Shown one piece after another: positions 12,676 through 26,445 of a DNA stretch of 64,000 bases; position 1 is the first letter of the stretch, and the number at the start of each line of letters is the position of its first letter. The notes below the pieces were generated by a model. That model saw only the letters and a list, made by a program, of their open reading frames with translations. It did not search any database and was not told where the DNA came from. A program made the position numbers and the translations under genes. This DNA comes from Rotaria macrura (lineage: Eukaryota; Rotifera; Eurotatoria; Philodinida; Philodinidae). Location: positions 1 through 64,000 of the forward strand of contig OENT01000005.1 of the NCBI GenBank assembly GCA_900239685.1, in the 5' to 3' direction.

Positions 12676-13443
12676 CGGTTCGTATTTTCATGGCATGTTG
12701 AACTGAAGTAAAGAAAAAAGAAAAGAAGAAAAAACTCAAGAGCGAGAAAAAATATAGATGAACAGATTGACATAAAACCATTAGTTTCCTCAAAGGAGAT
12801 AAACGTTTATGAATCAAACAAAACGAAAACAGTATTAGTATTAATGCTTGAAATGCTTTTTTAAATGTTCGAAATTTTTAGGAAAAATAAAGATAACACG
12901 ACTATTTGCATGGGTGATGCTGCTATTCTCTTGGGCATACATATTCTATGAAAAGGAGAAAAAAAGAATTAGCATCAATAACAGCCGGAAATTCTATGGA
13001 TGGATAGAACTTGTAAGAATGGATTTCCGATCAACGAGATTCAATCTCATAGCGATTTGTTCATCGATGAACTATATCATAATATTTGTTTTTTTGTAAA
13101 AATGGAATTAGTGAAGTTATTAGAGAAAAAACACGAACGCAAGAAAAAAATGCATTGTACATGCACTTCAACCGTGTGGATTCCTTTTCGTATGTTATTG
13201 CACTTGTTCTTGTTGTTCGACTGTTACATTACGCGTCAACTAACAATTTGGAAGGCAGCGGTTACTTATTTTTCAAATCGAAAATCTATAATTATTTATA
13301 GTTTAATCGTTATCTAAGATAGAAAATCAAGTAATAGTTCATATTGAGACAAAAAGCAAATATACATATGTCACAAAAGACTTTTATTATTTCTTTCGAT
13401 TTTATTTCTTTTGTTTTTTGTTTGATCTAGGAACGAACGTGGG
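12676..13443. other. Intergenic between divergent receptor and THEG-like genes
   Basis: Holds the 5' sides of both neighbours. An acceptor-like TTTGATCTAG ends at 13430, just before the THEG-like start, so an upstream non-coding or short coding exon is possible here. No other feature was recognised. Confidence 0.45.
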
Positions 13444-14041
13444 ATGGAAAGTCATTTAAACTCGGCAGAAACATCACGCTTAAGCTATTATTCAGGTCGA
13501 CATTTCGATTTTTTGGACACGCGTCATTCAGTTTTTTCAAGAAATAGTTATTATAATGATATGCTTTCAGTTCATCCGTGGTTGCGTCGTCCATGTTCAC
13601 GTAATTCGGGCATTGCATTATCAACATTACGTGCTGCTCCTTGTTCAGCGCGAACTGAAGAATTAGCGCGACCGAAAATTAAACGTGAACGACTTATTCG
13701 GCAAGGTTATTTTTCATTGATACTATTTTCAAACGAATAAGAAAACACATCAAATATTTGCTTTTCAATTATTTTTTATAGAATTTTTCGATAATTTTAC
13801 AAATTACGCATATAGTGGCGTTAAATCTGCAGCATTAACAGCCAAATGTTCAGAACATTTATCTACACTTGCTCGACCAAAAAAAGTGCCTGATGCCTAT
13901 CTATATCCTTATCCACTTCCACGTGAAGTTCCAGAAAATGCACTTCGTGCACATTTATCTAATCGAATTGCAACGTTGGCTAAACCAAGATACAATAAAA
14001 ATACATATATACGCTCGTTATGGAATGACAAACAAGCCTAA
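13444..14041 (+). CDS. THEG-repeat (testicular haploid expressed repeat) microtubule-associated protein
   Basis: Two exons (13444-13705, 13782-14041) separated by a 76-nt intron join in phase to 173 residues. The protein carries three spaced THEG-type units: EELARPKIKRERL (near residue 75), STLARPKKVPDAYL (near 113) and ATLAKPRYNKNTY (near 153). L-A-(R/K)-P is the repeat core. No signal peptide or membrane segment is visible. In vertebrates such proteins belong to sperm flagellar microtubule assemblies, so an axonemal or ciliary role is inferred. The sequence is open upstream of the ATG to an acceptor-like AG at 13430, so an earlier exon with the true start could exist. The spacing of the cores, about 40 residues, is regular. 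The chief uncertainty is the start, not the family. Confidence 0.68.
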
Positions 14042-16188
14042 TAGGAGAAAATCTCATTCAAAAATATATAACATTGTGTTTATTTTCGTCTTATTTTTTT
14101 TTAAATACATTATTATTTATTACTTATTCTGTACTAATAGATTATTAGTTGTAAACATATACTTAGTGATAAATGTAGGAAAAATTCTTTGACATAAACG
14201 AATAGACTAATTAGATGTAAGAATTGTGATAGCAAAAAATTTAGATCATTGTTATAGATGATTAGAGATGTTTAATTTTTTAATCGAGTGCAAACTTGAG
14301 CAAACATATTTTGCTTTCTATTCGAAACAAAACCATGCATTACTCAGGTATTTGATAATTATGAATTTTTGTGGGTAAACTCAAAAGATTCATTTCGAGT
14401 GAAAAAGTAAAATCATCCATTAGTAATTTTTCGAAGCTCCGCTGTTGATGAAAACAACATATTGAGTAGAATAACTTTCTACCATTGAGTAACATGTTTC
14501 TATTTATTTTTTGTTTGAAACACCAACGCGTTTCAACACTGTTTATTCCTTGACTTGAATTTTAAAATGTTCTTCTAATCCTATATAAATTATCATATAG
14601 GATTAGAATGAAAGATGAATAAACCTATTATTAGAACAAAAACAAAAAATATAAGATTTCTGCATACTAATTTCGTTGTTTGTATGAAAATTTGATTGAA
14701 TAAAGGCTCCTGTGAAATTCGGATATTGTCTGTTAGTGTGCGAGAAAAACAATGATGCAAATGAATGAAGATATGATTATTAAAAGACTTCAGTAGAAAT
14801 TAATTTTTCACGAACATTTGTTTCATCCTAAAACATTTGACTGACGCATTAGTTAACATAATTTTTCTTTACAGGACTGAGTTGACCTTATGGTTCAAAA
14901 TTATACTACATATGAATGACACCCCGTCTGTCTTTTTTGTATTCGATCATGAATACTAGCTCATGATTTCGATGTTGATAGAATTGTTAAACATAGGATA
15001 TATTCCGATCGGTTTTCAGACGACATATTACATTAAATAGTGTGTCTAAAAAGAAACAGTATTAAACATATTTTCTCATTATAGTTTCATGACAATGATA
15101 CATATGATATTTGTGCATGGATTTGTTTGTCTAATTTAAATGTTAATCGTACACAAGTTTTTTTGTTGCTCTAGCTCATACATCGATGCGTTTTCAAATG
15201 TCATCAAAATTTTCTTCGTGTACATCGGTTTCTATGCAAAATATTGCCGACATTTACAGGGTATCCAAATCGTATGTGTTGAAAAACGACCAGATTCTTT
15301 TACTAAATTTAAACGATTTATTTCATTTATTTTTTTGTAATTAAGATATTATGTACTCTTCATTGTCTACTCCTTTCATTCTCTATTATATGTCACTATT
15401 ACACAAACATTCGAATAGATATTGTTTAGTTAACAGGTATATTTGAAGAATTTATAATTTACAAATGCAAACTACCAATCGAATACACCAGATAAATACC
15501 CAGAAAATAGACTGTAGTGAAGTAAATAATCTACTCTGTCGTGTTTTTTGTTTGAAGACAGTATATAGTAATGACATCGTATTCGTCTAAAAACGGTCCT
15601 TAAAAGTATGCTCTATGTAATATTGACCTTCCTTTACATATTTGAATTGTTGAAAGAATGAAATAGATTAAGCGATACATTCAATATTGATAACTGAACG
15701 TTTTGAAACAAAAATATTCAAGACTTAATTGATTCGTTGAGTCGATAAGAAAAACTTATAGAACGCAGTTAGAGCTGCCAAACCTTGAATATCAACGTGT
15801 TAAACCACGATTCATCATAGAAATTCAAATTGTTGATTACTAACTAGAAATCAAACGAGGATCTTGCATAGAAAATGTATGTGAATAGTATTCAGTACAG
15901 AAGTAAAGAGCTGATACAATGATTTGAATCTTATCGTGTAATTATTGTAGAGGTATTTCAAATGCTTTTATCATTTGCCATCAAATCTGAATTTGAACTC
16001 ATTTCGATATTTTACACTAAAACTTGTCTTTATAGAACTTTCAAAACTGTTTGCCTACCATTGAGAAAATATAATGACAGAATGTCTCTTCGATGTCTTC
16101 TCGGATTATACTTACATACGTCACAGAATCGTTTTCCATACAACCCTTGAAAAGATGGATTCTAGAAAAGTGAAAAAGAATATGAACC
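14042..16188. other. Intergenic, no gene recognised; one hairpin
   Basis: No coding exon recognised. A 14-bp perfect inverted repeat, TTCTAATCCTATAT (14573-14586) and its complement (14595-14608) with an 8-nt loop, sits about 0.55 kb downstream of the THEG-like stop. The rest is featureless AT-rich sequence. Confidence 0.5.
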
Positions 16189-17112
16189 GTTGAAAGGGCA
16201 TACCCCTGATTGATTCCCTATGACGTCCTCATAAACTCGTCCCTCCTTAATTGATTCCGAATTCGTCCCCACTCTAAATTGGCCCCCCTATTATATTAAT
16301 TGCCGCTTGATTTAAAAAAACATGAATTTCTAATGCAAATTATTTGAAAGTACAGGATAATTCAAGGATCGATGATAATAATGCGTGGAGTCAACAATTC
16401 CTAGTGTAGAAAAGTATAAACCGATTTATTTGCCTGGATTTGCTACTCTAGCCAATACGATTTCTTGAGCATATATTTTGGGAATTGTAGTTGTTTCTTC
16501 TCGTGCTCTTTTTTCATATTTCCGAGAGTTTGATCCATAATAAGTTTACTTCCATCAGATAAGCAAGATGGAATACGTTCATTTGATTCACAAGCAATCA
16601 CAGCATTATCTCGAGACAAAGAAAGTGTACTCTTGCAATTTCGTGAACCACACTCTCATTCCACTACTGTTTCCCATTTACGTTTGAGAGTATATTGAAA
16701 ACCATTATAGTTTGACACCTTACTTGCCCGTTCTGTTGAAGTAAAGCTACGTATATTTCAGTATGCTTACAACTAACAAATGTGGATAGTAAAAAGATAT
16801 CGATCACTCACCTGTAGATACTTATTCATCACATGTATCTTTCTTAGAGGCTACGGGGTTATACCAAAAGAAATGAATTCAATTCTCGTTGTCACTAGTT
16901 GTGTATATAGATAGTGCGAAGAATGAACATTCCTATATTAAATAGAGTGGAGACGAATCCGGAGTCAATTAAGCAAAACACGTTTTGCTGGGGACGAATT
17001 TGGGATATATTTTAACAAACTTTTCTACGATGTGGACGAATCCGGAATCGTGTTTTTGGTTCCGAATTTGGAGAAATTAAGAAGGGGACAAATCAGGACT
17101 AACCAGTTGAAA
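16189..17112. mobile_element. Non-autonomous DNA transposon with 7-bp target duplication
   Basis: The body (16196-17105, 910 bp) is bounded by a direct GTTGAAA at 16189-16195 and 17106-17112. Its ends are imperfect inverted repeats: the left end reads CCCTGATTGATTCCC and the complement of the right end reads TCCTGATTTGTCCCC. Further in, CTTAATTGATTCCGAATTCG at 16246 is mirrored near 16973 by a copy differing at a few bases. Several degenerate TTCGTCCCC units occur at both ends. No transposase reading frame was seen inside. A 7-8 bp duplication suggests hAT-like transposition, but the family is unproven. Confidence 0.6.
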
Positions 17113-20100
17113 TTATTTTGGATGATTCACTATTGTACCCAGGATGAGTGTCACAACTTTGACATTTTACAGTATCTATTAGTGATTGACAGTAGTTCTA
17201 CTACAATATCTTCAAATGAAAAAGGACAAATTCGACTATGTAACATGCCAGGTAAATGTTGATTCTCTACAAGATCATTAAAGTCTGTATGCTTGAAATC
17301 ACGAAGACATGTCTACTAGCAGCAGAAAGATAAATTGTTCATCTTCATTGGATTTGCATGGGTACATATGTCGGAAAATAGAGAAAAGAAAACATCTTCC
17401 ATCTCTGACAACTCAAAACATGAACACTTGAAGGTTTCGACAAATAACTCCAAGCAAATCACGCATAATTAATGGTCATTCATATCTATCGAGCACATGA
17501 CGTTGATTACAATCATATGATCGAGGTTTATTGTGCACTTTTATGTATCCAAGTGCGTATGATATTTTTGAACGAAGGATGTTGGAATCTCTGACCAATA
17601 GTCTATGTGCTATTGAATAGGGAACTCTTTTACCGTTGCCTAATTACTAACAATGCACTGAAATAATATGATTGTAATCAGAACCACCTGTTCGACTATA
17701 TATGAACTTCTCTGATGCAATTTTGTAGACATTTTTCTTCAGATATTTATTTGACGCTGATTAAAGATGTTTAACATTTTATCTTATCGATTTTCAAAAG
17801 CATTATCTATTTTACTATATCGCTACAGATCCGAAATTTTCTTCCAAGAACATGACTAGAAAATACTAAACATGATTTTAATCAAAACAATCTGTCCATT
17901 CGTTGGTAGTAGTCATCGCTCTGTGTTTTTTTAGAAATATTTTTCATCATTTTGTAGAAAAAGCCATGGTTATATTTCATGACAAGTGTTCGACTTAAAA
18001 CATTTTGTTTTTGAAATATTGCAATTGAATTACTATCAGATAAAGTATACTATTCATCGTTCAATTAGAACTTGTTTTTAGTCATCTCAAATAAATAGAT
18101 AAGTCATACACAATAATTTACACAGGTTACATTTTTAAACCATACATGATGCATCGCTTGATATATCGGATGAAAAACAATAATCTGCCGTTGACATCTA
18201 TAATCTTTAAAGACATGGTCATTAGCTATATTTTCAATAGCTTGTTTGATATCAGGTTAGTAATTAGCTTTAGAAAGCCCATGCCAACGATGATTTAAGT
18301 GTGAAAAATCAAAATGAATGAGAAAGTCGGATTTTCTTTAAAAGAATTCTTTCCATGTTGCTGTTAAATTTTTCGTTAAATATTATCAATCTAAATTTTC
18401 TATTGTACTGAATTTTAAAAAACTAAAACTTGAGAGAGCATCAAAAACCAAATGTGAAAATCTACTAAACTCCTTGACAGAGGTTTTTTCATATTTATCA
18501 AATAACTGATAATCTATAACAATAACGATTAAATAGGAATAATAATTAATCGAGTATTTTTTAGTAATGAAGAATTCTATAGTTTAGTACTACTACTGAT
18601 TCATTGCCCATTTAAGAATGTTTTTGGCTTCAGTATTCATGGATATATAAATAGATTAAAAAGACAATAGAAAGAAAAGCAATTAAAAATAAATGACGTA
18701 GTAATTGCTGTGGTATACTTGATAAACTCACACAAGATAATACATGACTCGAATTACGTTCGAATCAAATGAAAAAAAACTGATCCTTTCTTCTATTTTA
18801 ATCATCATACATTGTAAAACTTCGCTGTGAAGCATCTGTTTCAAATAAACAGCAACCTATTCTAATTCTATCATGATCTTGACATTGATTTACGCTTCTA
18901 TATATTAAGAATTGTCTTCACATTCGATGCCAATCTTACAGATACTAATGCCATAGTACATGATGTAAAATCTTCCCTTTACCTACGTTTACATTAGTAT
19001 ACATTGTCGATCGATAATCGTACTTCAATATTCATAAAGAACATATTCACATCATGTAATGTACAATGTCTGAAATCCGTGTGAATTGCATATCTTTTTT
19101 TCTGTAGAACAAAACATGGGCAAAAAAACATATGTCCTGAATTGAATTTCAACAATACTCAGAAGTGATTATCTTCAAAGCAAAAGAAAAAAATCTCTAT
19201 CAATCCATTAGCAGATGGTTGATATCAAGTTCTATAACATTGTCCGGTTATTTTTTGCCCAAAAACATTTTCTTCTTAGGTATGAAATTTAAAAGATTGT
19301 TATCAAGTCAAAAATTTAATTTAATTTCTACCCATTCAATTTTGAAATCGAATGATTTCTATAGAAATTTTCCTTAAAAACAAAACTACTCTGAGTCAAC
19401 TCTTCGACATAGATAGATAGAAGAAAAAAATTGTATTCCACGTTGTAATCAGTTTCTTAGAATACTAATTTTTCGAAGTTATCAAAGTCTCTTCTCTAAC
19501 AATACATACCATCAGCTGGAAAATATTTTAATTTTCAAGAAACTTCTTGCACTCATCATTATAACTAGTAGAAAATGACGAAGCTTGCCATACTTAACGA
19601 AAAATTTCAATAAAAGTATCGACCTTGACAAGTCTGCATGACAAGAAATTTCGCACTATTCATAAAAAATCTAAGGACAACATTTCAAATGTTATCAAAT
19701 GAATGGTACACAAGAGAGTATCTCAGATTGAGCAAATATCATATTTTTACAATTATTCTGAATCGTTTAGAAAACTTCACTAGATACAGAAACGAATCAA
19801 TAAATACATTTTTTGTACAGATTAATATAACTTCTTACTACGAGGGAAAAGCTTATAATTTTAAAATTTAACGGTTCGAATGATTGTGTGCAAATTACAA
19901 TATCTCGACAAGTGCAGATGGAAAAGAGGGCGGTAAAATATGATTATTTGCCGATGTAAAACAAATTATTCGGAAACTACTAGAGAAATTTTATTGAATA
20001 AAAGAATCACACAATAGGTCTTCTATGCACATGCTAATTTACTTCAATTATGAAAAGATTATGAACTACCTTTCAAACCGCAGGTATTCTTTAAAAATTC

Positions 20101-22250
20101 TCAATTGTTTCTCAGATTAACACTACTGACGATTATATGACTATTTTTTTTATTGATAAACATCAGTATATTGTTGACCTAGTTTACTTGCGCCTCGATT
20201 CCCATAAAAACAGAAAAATATCTTGAAGAATAGAAGCAAACTGAAAATAGAATATGATAGTTAAAAACAAGATATATATTTTCAAGAAAAGATACAAGCA
20301 AGAAACATGACAATTTACAATAAATTATTTGCAAGCATCGGTTAGAAAATTGAATATAGATGAAAATATTACACAGAGTAATGATTTGCAATTATGTCCC
20401 ATTAAATAATTTAATTTGATACAAAACTAATATAACACTGCAAAAGTCATAGGAAAAAAAACAAATGGCCTTTAAACTCAGTCAAAGGTTTAAACGATAA
20501 AATTACTCTGAATATAGATAAAAACGAAGCATATGTTTTTTTTTAATCTACGACAGCACCTTGTATTTCATTTATAAGAAAGCTATGATTAAGACTTTCG
20601 TTCTTTTCATTGTGAGTGCAACGAGGTAATACAGTTTTTTGCCATTTATGGTTCGATATCAATTCTTGTTTTTTTTGCCCATAAATCTTCTGCTATGTGT
20701 TGTAGTGCTATTTTTTCATGACATCAGCATAGTTTATCCAAGATCATCGTTATCGTTTATTGTTAGGAAATAAAACTCGTAAAAACGAAAGGTTTCGCTT
20801 CTTATTTTCTCTTCCATTATCATCAAATCATAGTCGGTTCGGCCAACTGTAGCAGGTGATAGAAGTCGATTTTCCGGTCGTCGATCTTCAGTCTACTATC
20901 AAATTGTGATTGTATAGGAAAAAAGAGAACGTCATATGTTTGTTCTGAAAAATTTCATTTGCCATCGAGAAAGTTTGACGAAGTGGGCACACACTGACGT
21001 AATAGCGTCATCATCAAAGAAGAAAAGAAAAAAAATTCTACTAGTACTATGAGAGGATTTATGAGAAAAAAGTAACTACCAATATGATCTTCCTAAGCTC
21101 ACCTGATACACTGAGACTATTTCGTAAATGTCAACATCATTATAAATAATCGGATGTTTTTCATGCGCTTTTGTTTACCGTATTTCTTAATATTTCATTG
21201 AAAACCTTATCTGTTTTTTTTACTCGATTGTAAGGCAAATTTTATTCAAAAAGTTGATTAATTGATATTATCAAGAGAATAAAAACATCACATTTGACAG
21301 CGAAGAAATTCTTCTGTCTTATGTTTCTTACACGACAGCTTGTAAGTTAATTTATTATGCCTTATGAAGACAACAGTTTTGAGAGATCAACAGATTCTTT
21401 TTTTCTTTGTTAGAATTTATTAATTTTCTTATCATTCTTCTTAGTCTACGTGCAAGATTAGAACTATAAATCCTTCATCAATTTTTTCCATTCATTCCTT
21501 TTCATATATGTATGTCGTAGAGATGAACCTACAGAGTATTCATCGCGCTTGTGAAATAATGGTAAAAAAATATTGAACTTAGACGACGGATCAATTCACT
21601 ATCACAAAACACATGTGACCATGAACAGCAGGCGGACAATGCAAGAGCAGTTGGATGCTTGAACTATTTCTTTTTCTTTCCTATTTGTTGGTCTCATCTC
21701 CACTCGCTGTTCTTTTCCTCTTACGATACTGGTTGCCAGCTACTCTTTTTTTCTTCTCCTTTTGGTCTATTTTACGTGTGAGTTATATAACTAATAGTGT
21801 AAAGAAATGTTGATACTACACCAAGAAAAATAGATAGAACATAGCTGGTTAGCTAGAGTGGACGATAATTTTCCGTTCTCTCGATTTCTTCTTCGTAACA
21901 TCTTTTACATAATAGTCCACGTTTACATGAAAACAATCAACCAACAAATCTATCATACTAGAAGAATTGTTGATCTAGTGTTTATTTTTTATTCGAGAAA
22001 GAGATTTTTCGTTTATTTTTAACATTTATCTATGCATTAAAATTCCTATTTTCTCTTTCGTGATGCTATTCCGTACATATCTTGTGATTGTTACTAAATT
22101 TCGTGTCGAAAATGGATAGCTGATACGCACACATTCTAATGTCGAAGAGATAAGAAGGAAAAAAATACATCGCATCCATAAGCGACTTGCGGTTATAAAT
22201 TATTTGAGGTCGACTATAATCTCGTATTTATTTCTTTAGTTCTATTTAAG
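17113..22250. other. Gene-poor 5.1-kb spacer
   Basis: Strongly AT-rich with stops in all frames. Open stretches (for example 19638-19871) have low-complexity composition and no motif. No linked splice sites, tRNA or transposon ends were recognised. The last few hundred bases must carry the promoter of the SLC7 gene, and short pyrimidine tracts near 22231-22250 could include its 5' UTR acceptor (TTTCTTTAG). Confidence 0.5.
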
Positions 22251-24081
22251 ATGAGTCCATCTAGTCGCGATCCAGCAGCCCAGGTTCCATCCTTATCAAC
22301 CAGAATGGCTAAACATGCACCGACCATGGGCTTACTCGATGCTATTAATCTTCTTCTAGCTTGTATCATTGGTTCGGGTATATTTATCAGTGCTAAGGCA
22401 GTACTTGAATATTCTGGCTCTTATGGTCTTTCGATTGTTGTTTGGGTTGGTTGTGGTTTACTTTGTATTATGGTAAAAAATGATACGTTTTGTTTTTTCT
22501 ACTAAAATCTTCTCATTCAGGGTGCGTTATGTTATGCCGAACTTGGTTGCTCATATGTATCATCAGGTGGCGATTATACATATCTTCGTGTCGCATTTGG
22601 TGATTTTATGGGTTTTCTTCGTGTTTGGATTGAAGTTGCACTATCACGACCAATGATTGTTGTTTTAAGTGTACTTACAGCATCAAATTATCTTGTTTAT
22701 TGGTTTTATCCAACATGTACGCCTCCGGAAGTCTTAGTTAAATGTTTAGCATCATTTCTTTTATTGATTGTTGGTTTTATTAATTTAACATCAGCAGCAT
22801 GGACAAATCGTCTGCATCAAGCATGCAATTATTTTAAAATTGGTATTATATATTATTCTTCATTGTTTTTCTTTGTTCATTGTTTCATTTTGATTTTCAT
22901 ATTGACAACATGTAGCTTCTCTATTAATTATTATTATCGCTGGTTTCTATCGTATGTACAATGGTCGAGTAGAAAATTTTTCTGAACCATTCGAAGGTTC
23001 AACTTATGGAAAAATCACAAGTGCATTGTATGCTGGTCTATTTCCATATTCAGGATGGTAATCAGAATGAAAAAAAAACGATAATATTAAAAAATATTTT
23101 TCAAGAAGAATTTTCATTTTTGAAGGAATTATTTAAATAATGCAATCGATGATCTTAAAGATCCAAAGCGTATATTACCGCGCTCAATCGTTATATCATT
23201 ATTGATTTGCATTTTCGTCTACTTTTTAACATTCAGTTCCTATTTTACAGCATTATCTGCATATGACATATTAATATCTGATGCCACAGCTGTTAGTTTT
23301 GCGGAACGAGTATTTCGACCACTTCTATATATTATTCCAATTGGTGTAACAATGTCATGTGTTGGCGGTAAAGATCGTTTTTATTCATTTTTGATTCTTT
23401 GAACTATTGACTAATTAATTAATCAATTGATCCATTGATTTTCTTTTCAGCTGCATCTGGAAATATTTTTACAATTGGACAAATGTTTAATGGTATGAAT
23501 ACATTGGATTGTTCTACAGAATAAGATACAAATGACTTTGTTCTAGTTGCTGGTCGTGATGGTCTTATGCCACATATTTTTTCAATGAAACATTATAAAT
23601 CTAATGTACCCATGATTGCAATTCTATGCGAAATCATTCTTAGTTTCGTTTTTCTTTTCTTCATGTCGAATATTGGTAAATTGATTATTTGTGTTGGTAT
23701 GATCAATTGGATATGTAAGTAATAATTTGACTAGATTATTAATATATGTATGGTATTGTGTTTACATAAGGTATTTTATTGGCTGCTGTTGGTTTAATTG
23801 TTCTTCGTTATAAACATAAAAATCGTGAACGGCCACTTAAAGTTCCGTTGATTATTCCGATTATATTTATTTCAATTTTAGTCGTACTTATTGTTGCAAG
23901 TGCATTGACTGATTTAGATAATATTAGTACATCATTGATTTTATTAGCTACAGCTATACCTGCCTATGTCTTTGGTGTAATGTGGAAAAAGAAACCTAGC
24001 AGTTTTAATCAACGATATAATGCATTTGCAATGATGTTACAAAAAGTATTTCATGTCATACATGATGAACATTATGATTAA
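22251..24081 (+). CDS. SLC7-family (LAT-type) amino-acid transporter
   Basis: Seven exons (22251-22472, 22521-22842, 22916-23057, 23126-23367, 23451-23492, 23547-23714, 23771-24081) join in phase to 482 residues. TM1 contains the substrate-binding loop IIGSGIFIS (about residue 40). It is followed by CYAELG in TM3, GWNYLNN in TM6 (unwound-helix region with the conserved aromatic) and DPKRILPRSI just after it. Near the C terminus is RERPLKVPLIIPI, the hallmark of light-chain SLC7A5-A11 transporters. About twelve hydrophobic segments are visible. The family exchanges neutral or basic amino acids at the plasma membrane and usually pairs with a type II glycoprotein heavy chain. The extracellular loop after TM3 contains CTPPEVLVKC, and a Cys in that loop is the usual partner for the heavy chain. 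Substrate cannot be assigned from sequence alone. The gene is intact, with introns of 48-84 nt. Confidence 0.93.
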
Positions 24082-24656
24082 GAATGTTAGAAGAAATCAT
24101 ACAACACGTTACACAAGTTTTGTCTTTTCTACCTTTTAGTATCTATTTTATGCGTCTATGTAGAATTGTCATGCAGTCTGTTTTTACATGAACGTGTACG
24201 TCATTCTTCTTTTTGTTTTTTTTTATCGTTGTCGTTAAATCTCTTGTTTCTGTGTATATCTGGAAATAAGACTTTGATGTATGAATAAAAAAGAATTATC
24301 CAAAGGTGAGAACAATAAATTATGGTGTATAAGAGTAGATAAGAGCGCAGCATGTTGTTAAGGCAACATTTGTACAGAAGGTTAGAGTTCTTGTCGAACC
24401 AAAAATCAGTGATTTGTTAGAAGATTTCAAAACTGTTCATGACTAGTTCCCATGTGTCTGGAACCAATCCAATTATGTTGTTGCTACAGAGGCATATGGG
24501 TGACTGAGTGAAATTATATGTTGGAAATTAAATTAATTCTATCATATGATTTCTATGTGAACAAATCCATTCAACGAAATGGATTTAAAAACTTTACTCT
24601 GACAATCATTCTAGTTGTGATTTGCAACAATTGTTCAAAACCTTCTACGATCGAAA
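24082..24656. other. 3' flank of the SLC7 gene, no further gene
   Basis: Contains a likely polyadenylation signal (GAATAAAAAAG near 24282). No other exon or repeat was recognised before the TA-flanked transposon that follows. Confidence 0.5.
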
Positions 24657-26156
24657 TAGGGATGTGGATTGTCAGTTTACTGATCACTGACTACACCGGC
24701 TCAGTGCACCACTGTAACACTGATACACTGTCATCGGTGTCACTGACATATCGGTTTCACTGACAACGACTTCACTGAAAAGTTCAATCAGTGTACACTT
24801 AAACACCGAAGATCAGTGGAGCACTGAAGTTCAGTGCACCGAAACACACCGGCATCGGTGTTCACTGGAACACTGATGTACCGACAACTTCGGAGTGACT
24901 AAAATTCGTCTTTTATTCGGAGGAATTAGAATAAAGCTGTCTCATTATAATTGATTAAAAATCGACTTTTAATGAAATAATCGATTCTAACGATTTTTCG
25001 TGGGCATGTTTTGTATGGTTTTATCTTTTTATTTGAAACTATTAATTTTACTCGTGTTGCAGATTAAACTGTTGAAAATAAAATTCCAACCAATAGACTA
25101 AATTCATATTTCAAGTTCAAGCTATGTCTGGAATGAATAGCTTCTTTGGCTAAATGGTACGAACTAGTCGTATTACAAAAAGTCATATCGATTAAGTGAA
25201 TCACAACGCTGGCATGATAGTATGCGATGCATATTGATTTTAGGGAGCTATCAATAAACCTTAACAAATTGTAACCTTCTGTCGATGAATACAACAGAGC
25301 AACCGATTTAAAATGAAAGTGACCGATTTCCATTTTTATGTGATCTAAACTACACAATGCAATCGAGATTCTTATTGAAGGGATGACCTTTTACCTGTAT
25401 TTTCCTTTATTCTAAAAGATAAATACAAATGAAGTCGTTATCATTAAAAAAAAACCAATTAGCTTTAGAAAATAAAGATAAATGATTTACTTATTATTAT
25501 TTTTTAATATATAAAGGGTTCATTTTTTATCTAATAAAGCAACACTTAACTACCACCCCCTATTTTATTGCTGTGCAAATATAAATACATTGAAACAACG
25601 AAAAATTTATCAATTTTAGATTTATGAATAAATTTGAGCCTGTCTTCAACGTTGCTGACAAAATGAGAAAATTTACATCAGATACCAGAACAGGTGAGGA
25701 TATGGTTGAGAGATTGTAAATTAGATGACGGTCTTCATATATGCATTCGAGTAAAATGCGAAGCGGTGCAATCCATCTAAAAGTTTTGTATAACTTAAAA
25801 TTATACATCTTCTACATTAACTCTATTTTTGGCAAAGATAAAATGACTTATTTCAAAATAGCATATTGAAATCACTTGTAATATTGAGAAAGATGTATAC
25901 TCTGACATATGCCGTGACTCAGTGTTTCAGTGAACACCGATGTCGGTGCGGTCGGTGCACGGAACTTCAGTGCCCTCCGACTTTCGGTGTTTAAGAGAAC
26001 ACTGATTAAATTTTTCAGTGTTGTCGGTGATGTCGGTGTCTGTGAAACCGATATGTCAGTGACACCGATGACAGTGTATCAGTGCTACAGTGGTGCACTG
26101 ACTAGGTGGCACTGATGTCGGTTTTTCATTATTTACCCTGACACTGCACATCCCTA
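24657..26156. mobile_element. TA-flanked non-autonomous transposon with long composite inverted ends
   Basis: The body is 24659-26154 (1,496 bp). It starts GGGATGTG and ends CACATCCC, with TA on each side (24657-24658, 26155-26156), the target duplication of Tc1/mariner-type elements. Terminal inverted repeats extend about 240 bp. They consist largely of degenerate CACTGA, ACACCGA and TCGGTG units, for example a block shared almost exactly by both ends that includes ACTGTCATCGGTGTCACTGA. The roughly 1-kb interior (24900-25915) is AT-rich and holds no recognisable transposase. Two open stretches on the minus strand there show no motif. It therefore looks like a MITE-like derivative mobilised in trans. 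Confidence 0.78.
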
Positions 26157-26445
26157 GATTGAAACATACTTTACATATACTGGCGAATGAACAACTCGAA
26201 AGAATATCTGACTTTTAGTCTCATTATTTACTTATCACGAGAAGGCTTGTTGAAAGTAAAGAAAAGCAAATAGCATGAGTTCTCATAATTCTGTAAAAGT
26301 CACGTCATGATCGTTTCACTTGATAAAGTATTTTGATAGTTTGAGCTGACAGGGCAAAGAGAATATTTGTTTTTTTCATATCGATAGAATAAGTTTTCCA
26401 GTAAAATCGTTCGCTGTATCCCTGCTAGGGACATTAAAAGAACTG

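Noticed and set aside
13427..13627. Minus-strand open frame over THEG-like exon 1
   Set aside because: Antisense shadow of a supported exon, with no motif.
25064..25808. Two minus-strand open frames inside the TA-flanked element
   Set aside because: No DDE/D motif, helix-turn-helix or other transposase signature. Length and composition are compatible with chance.
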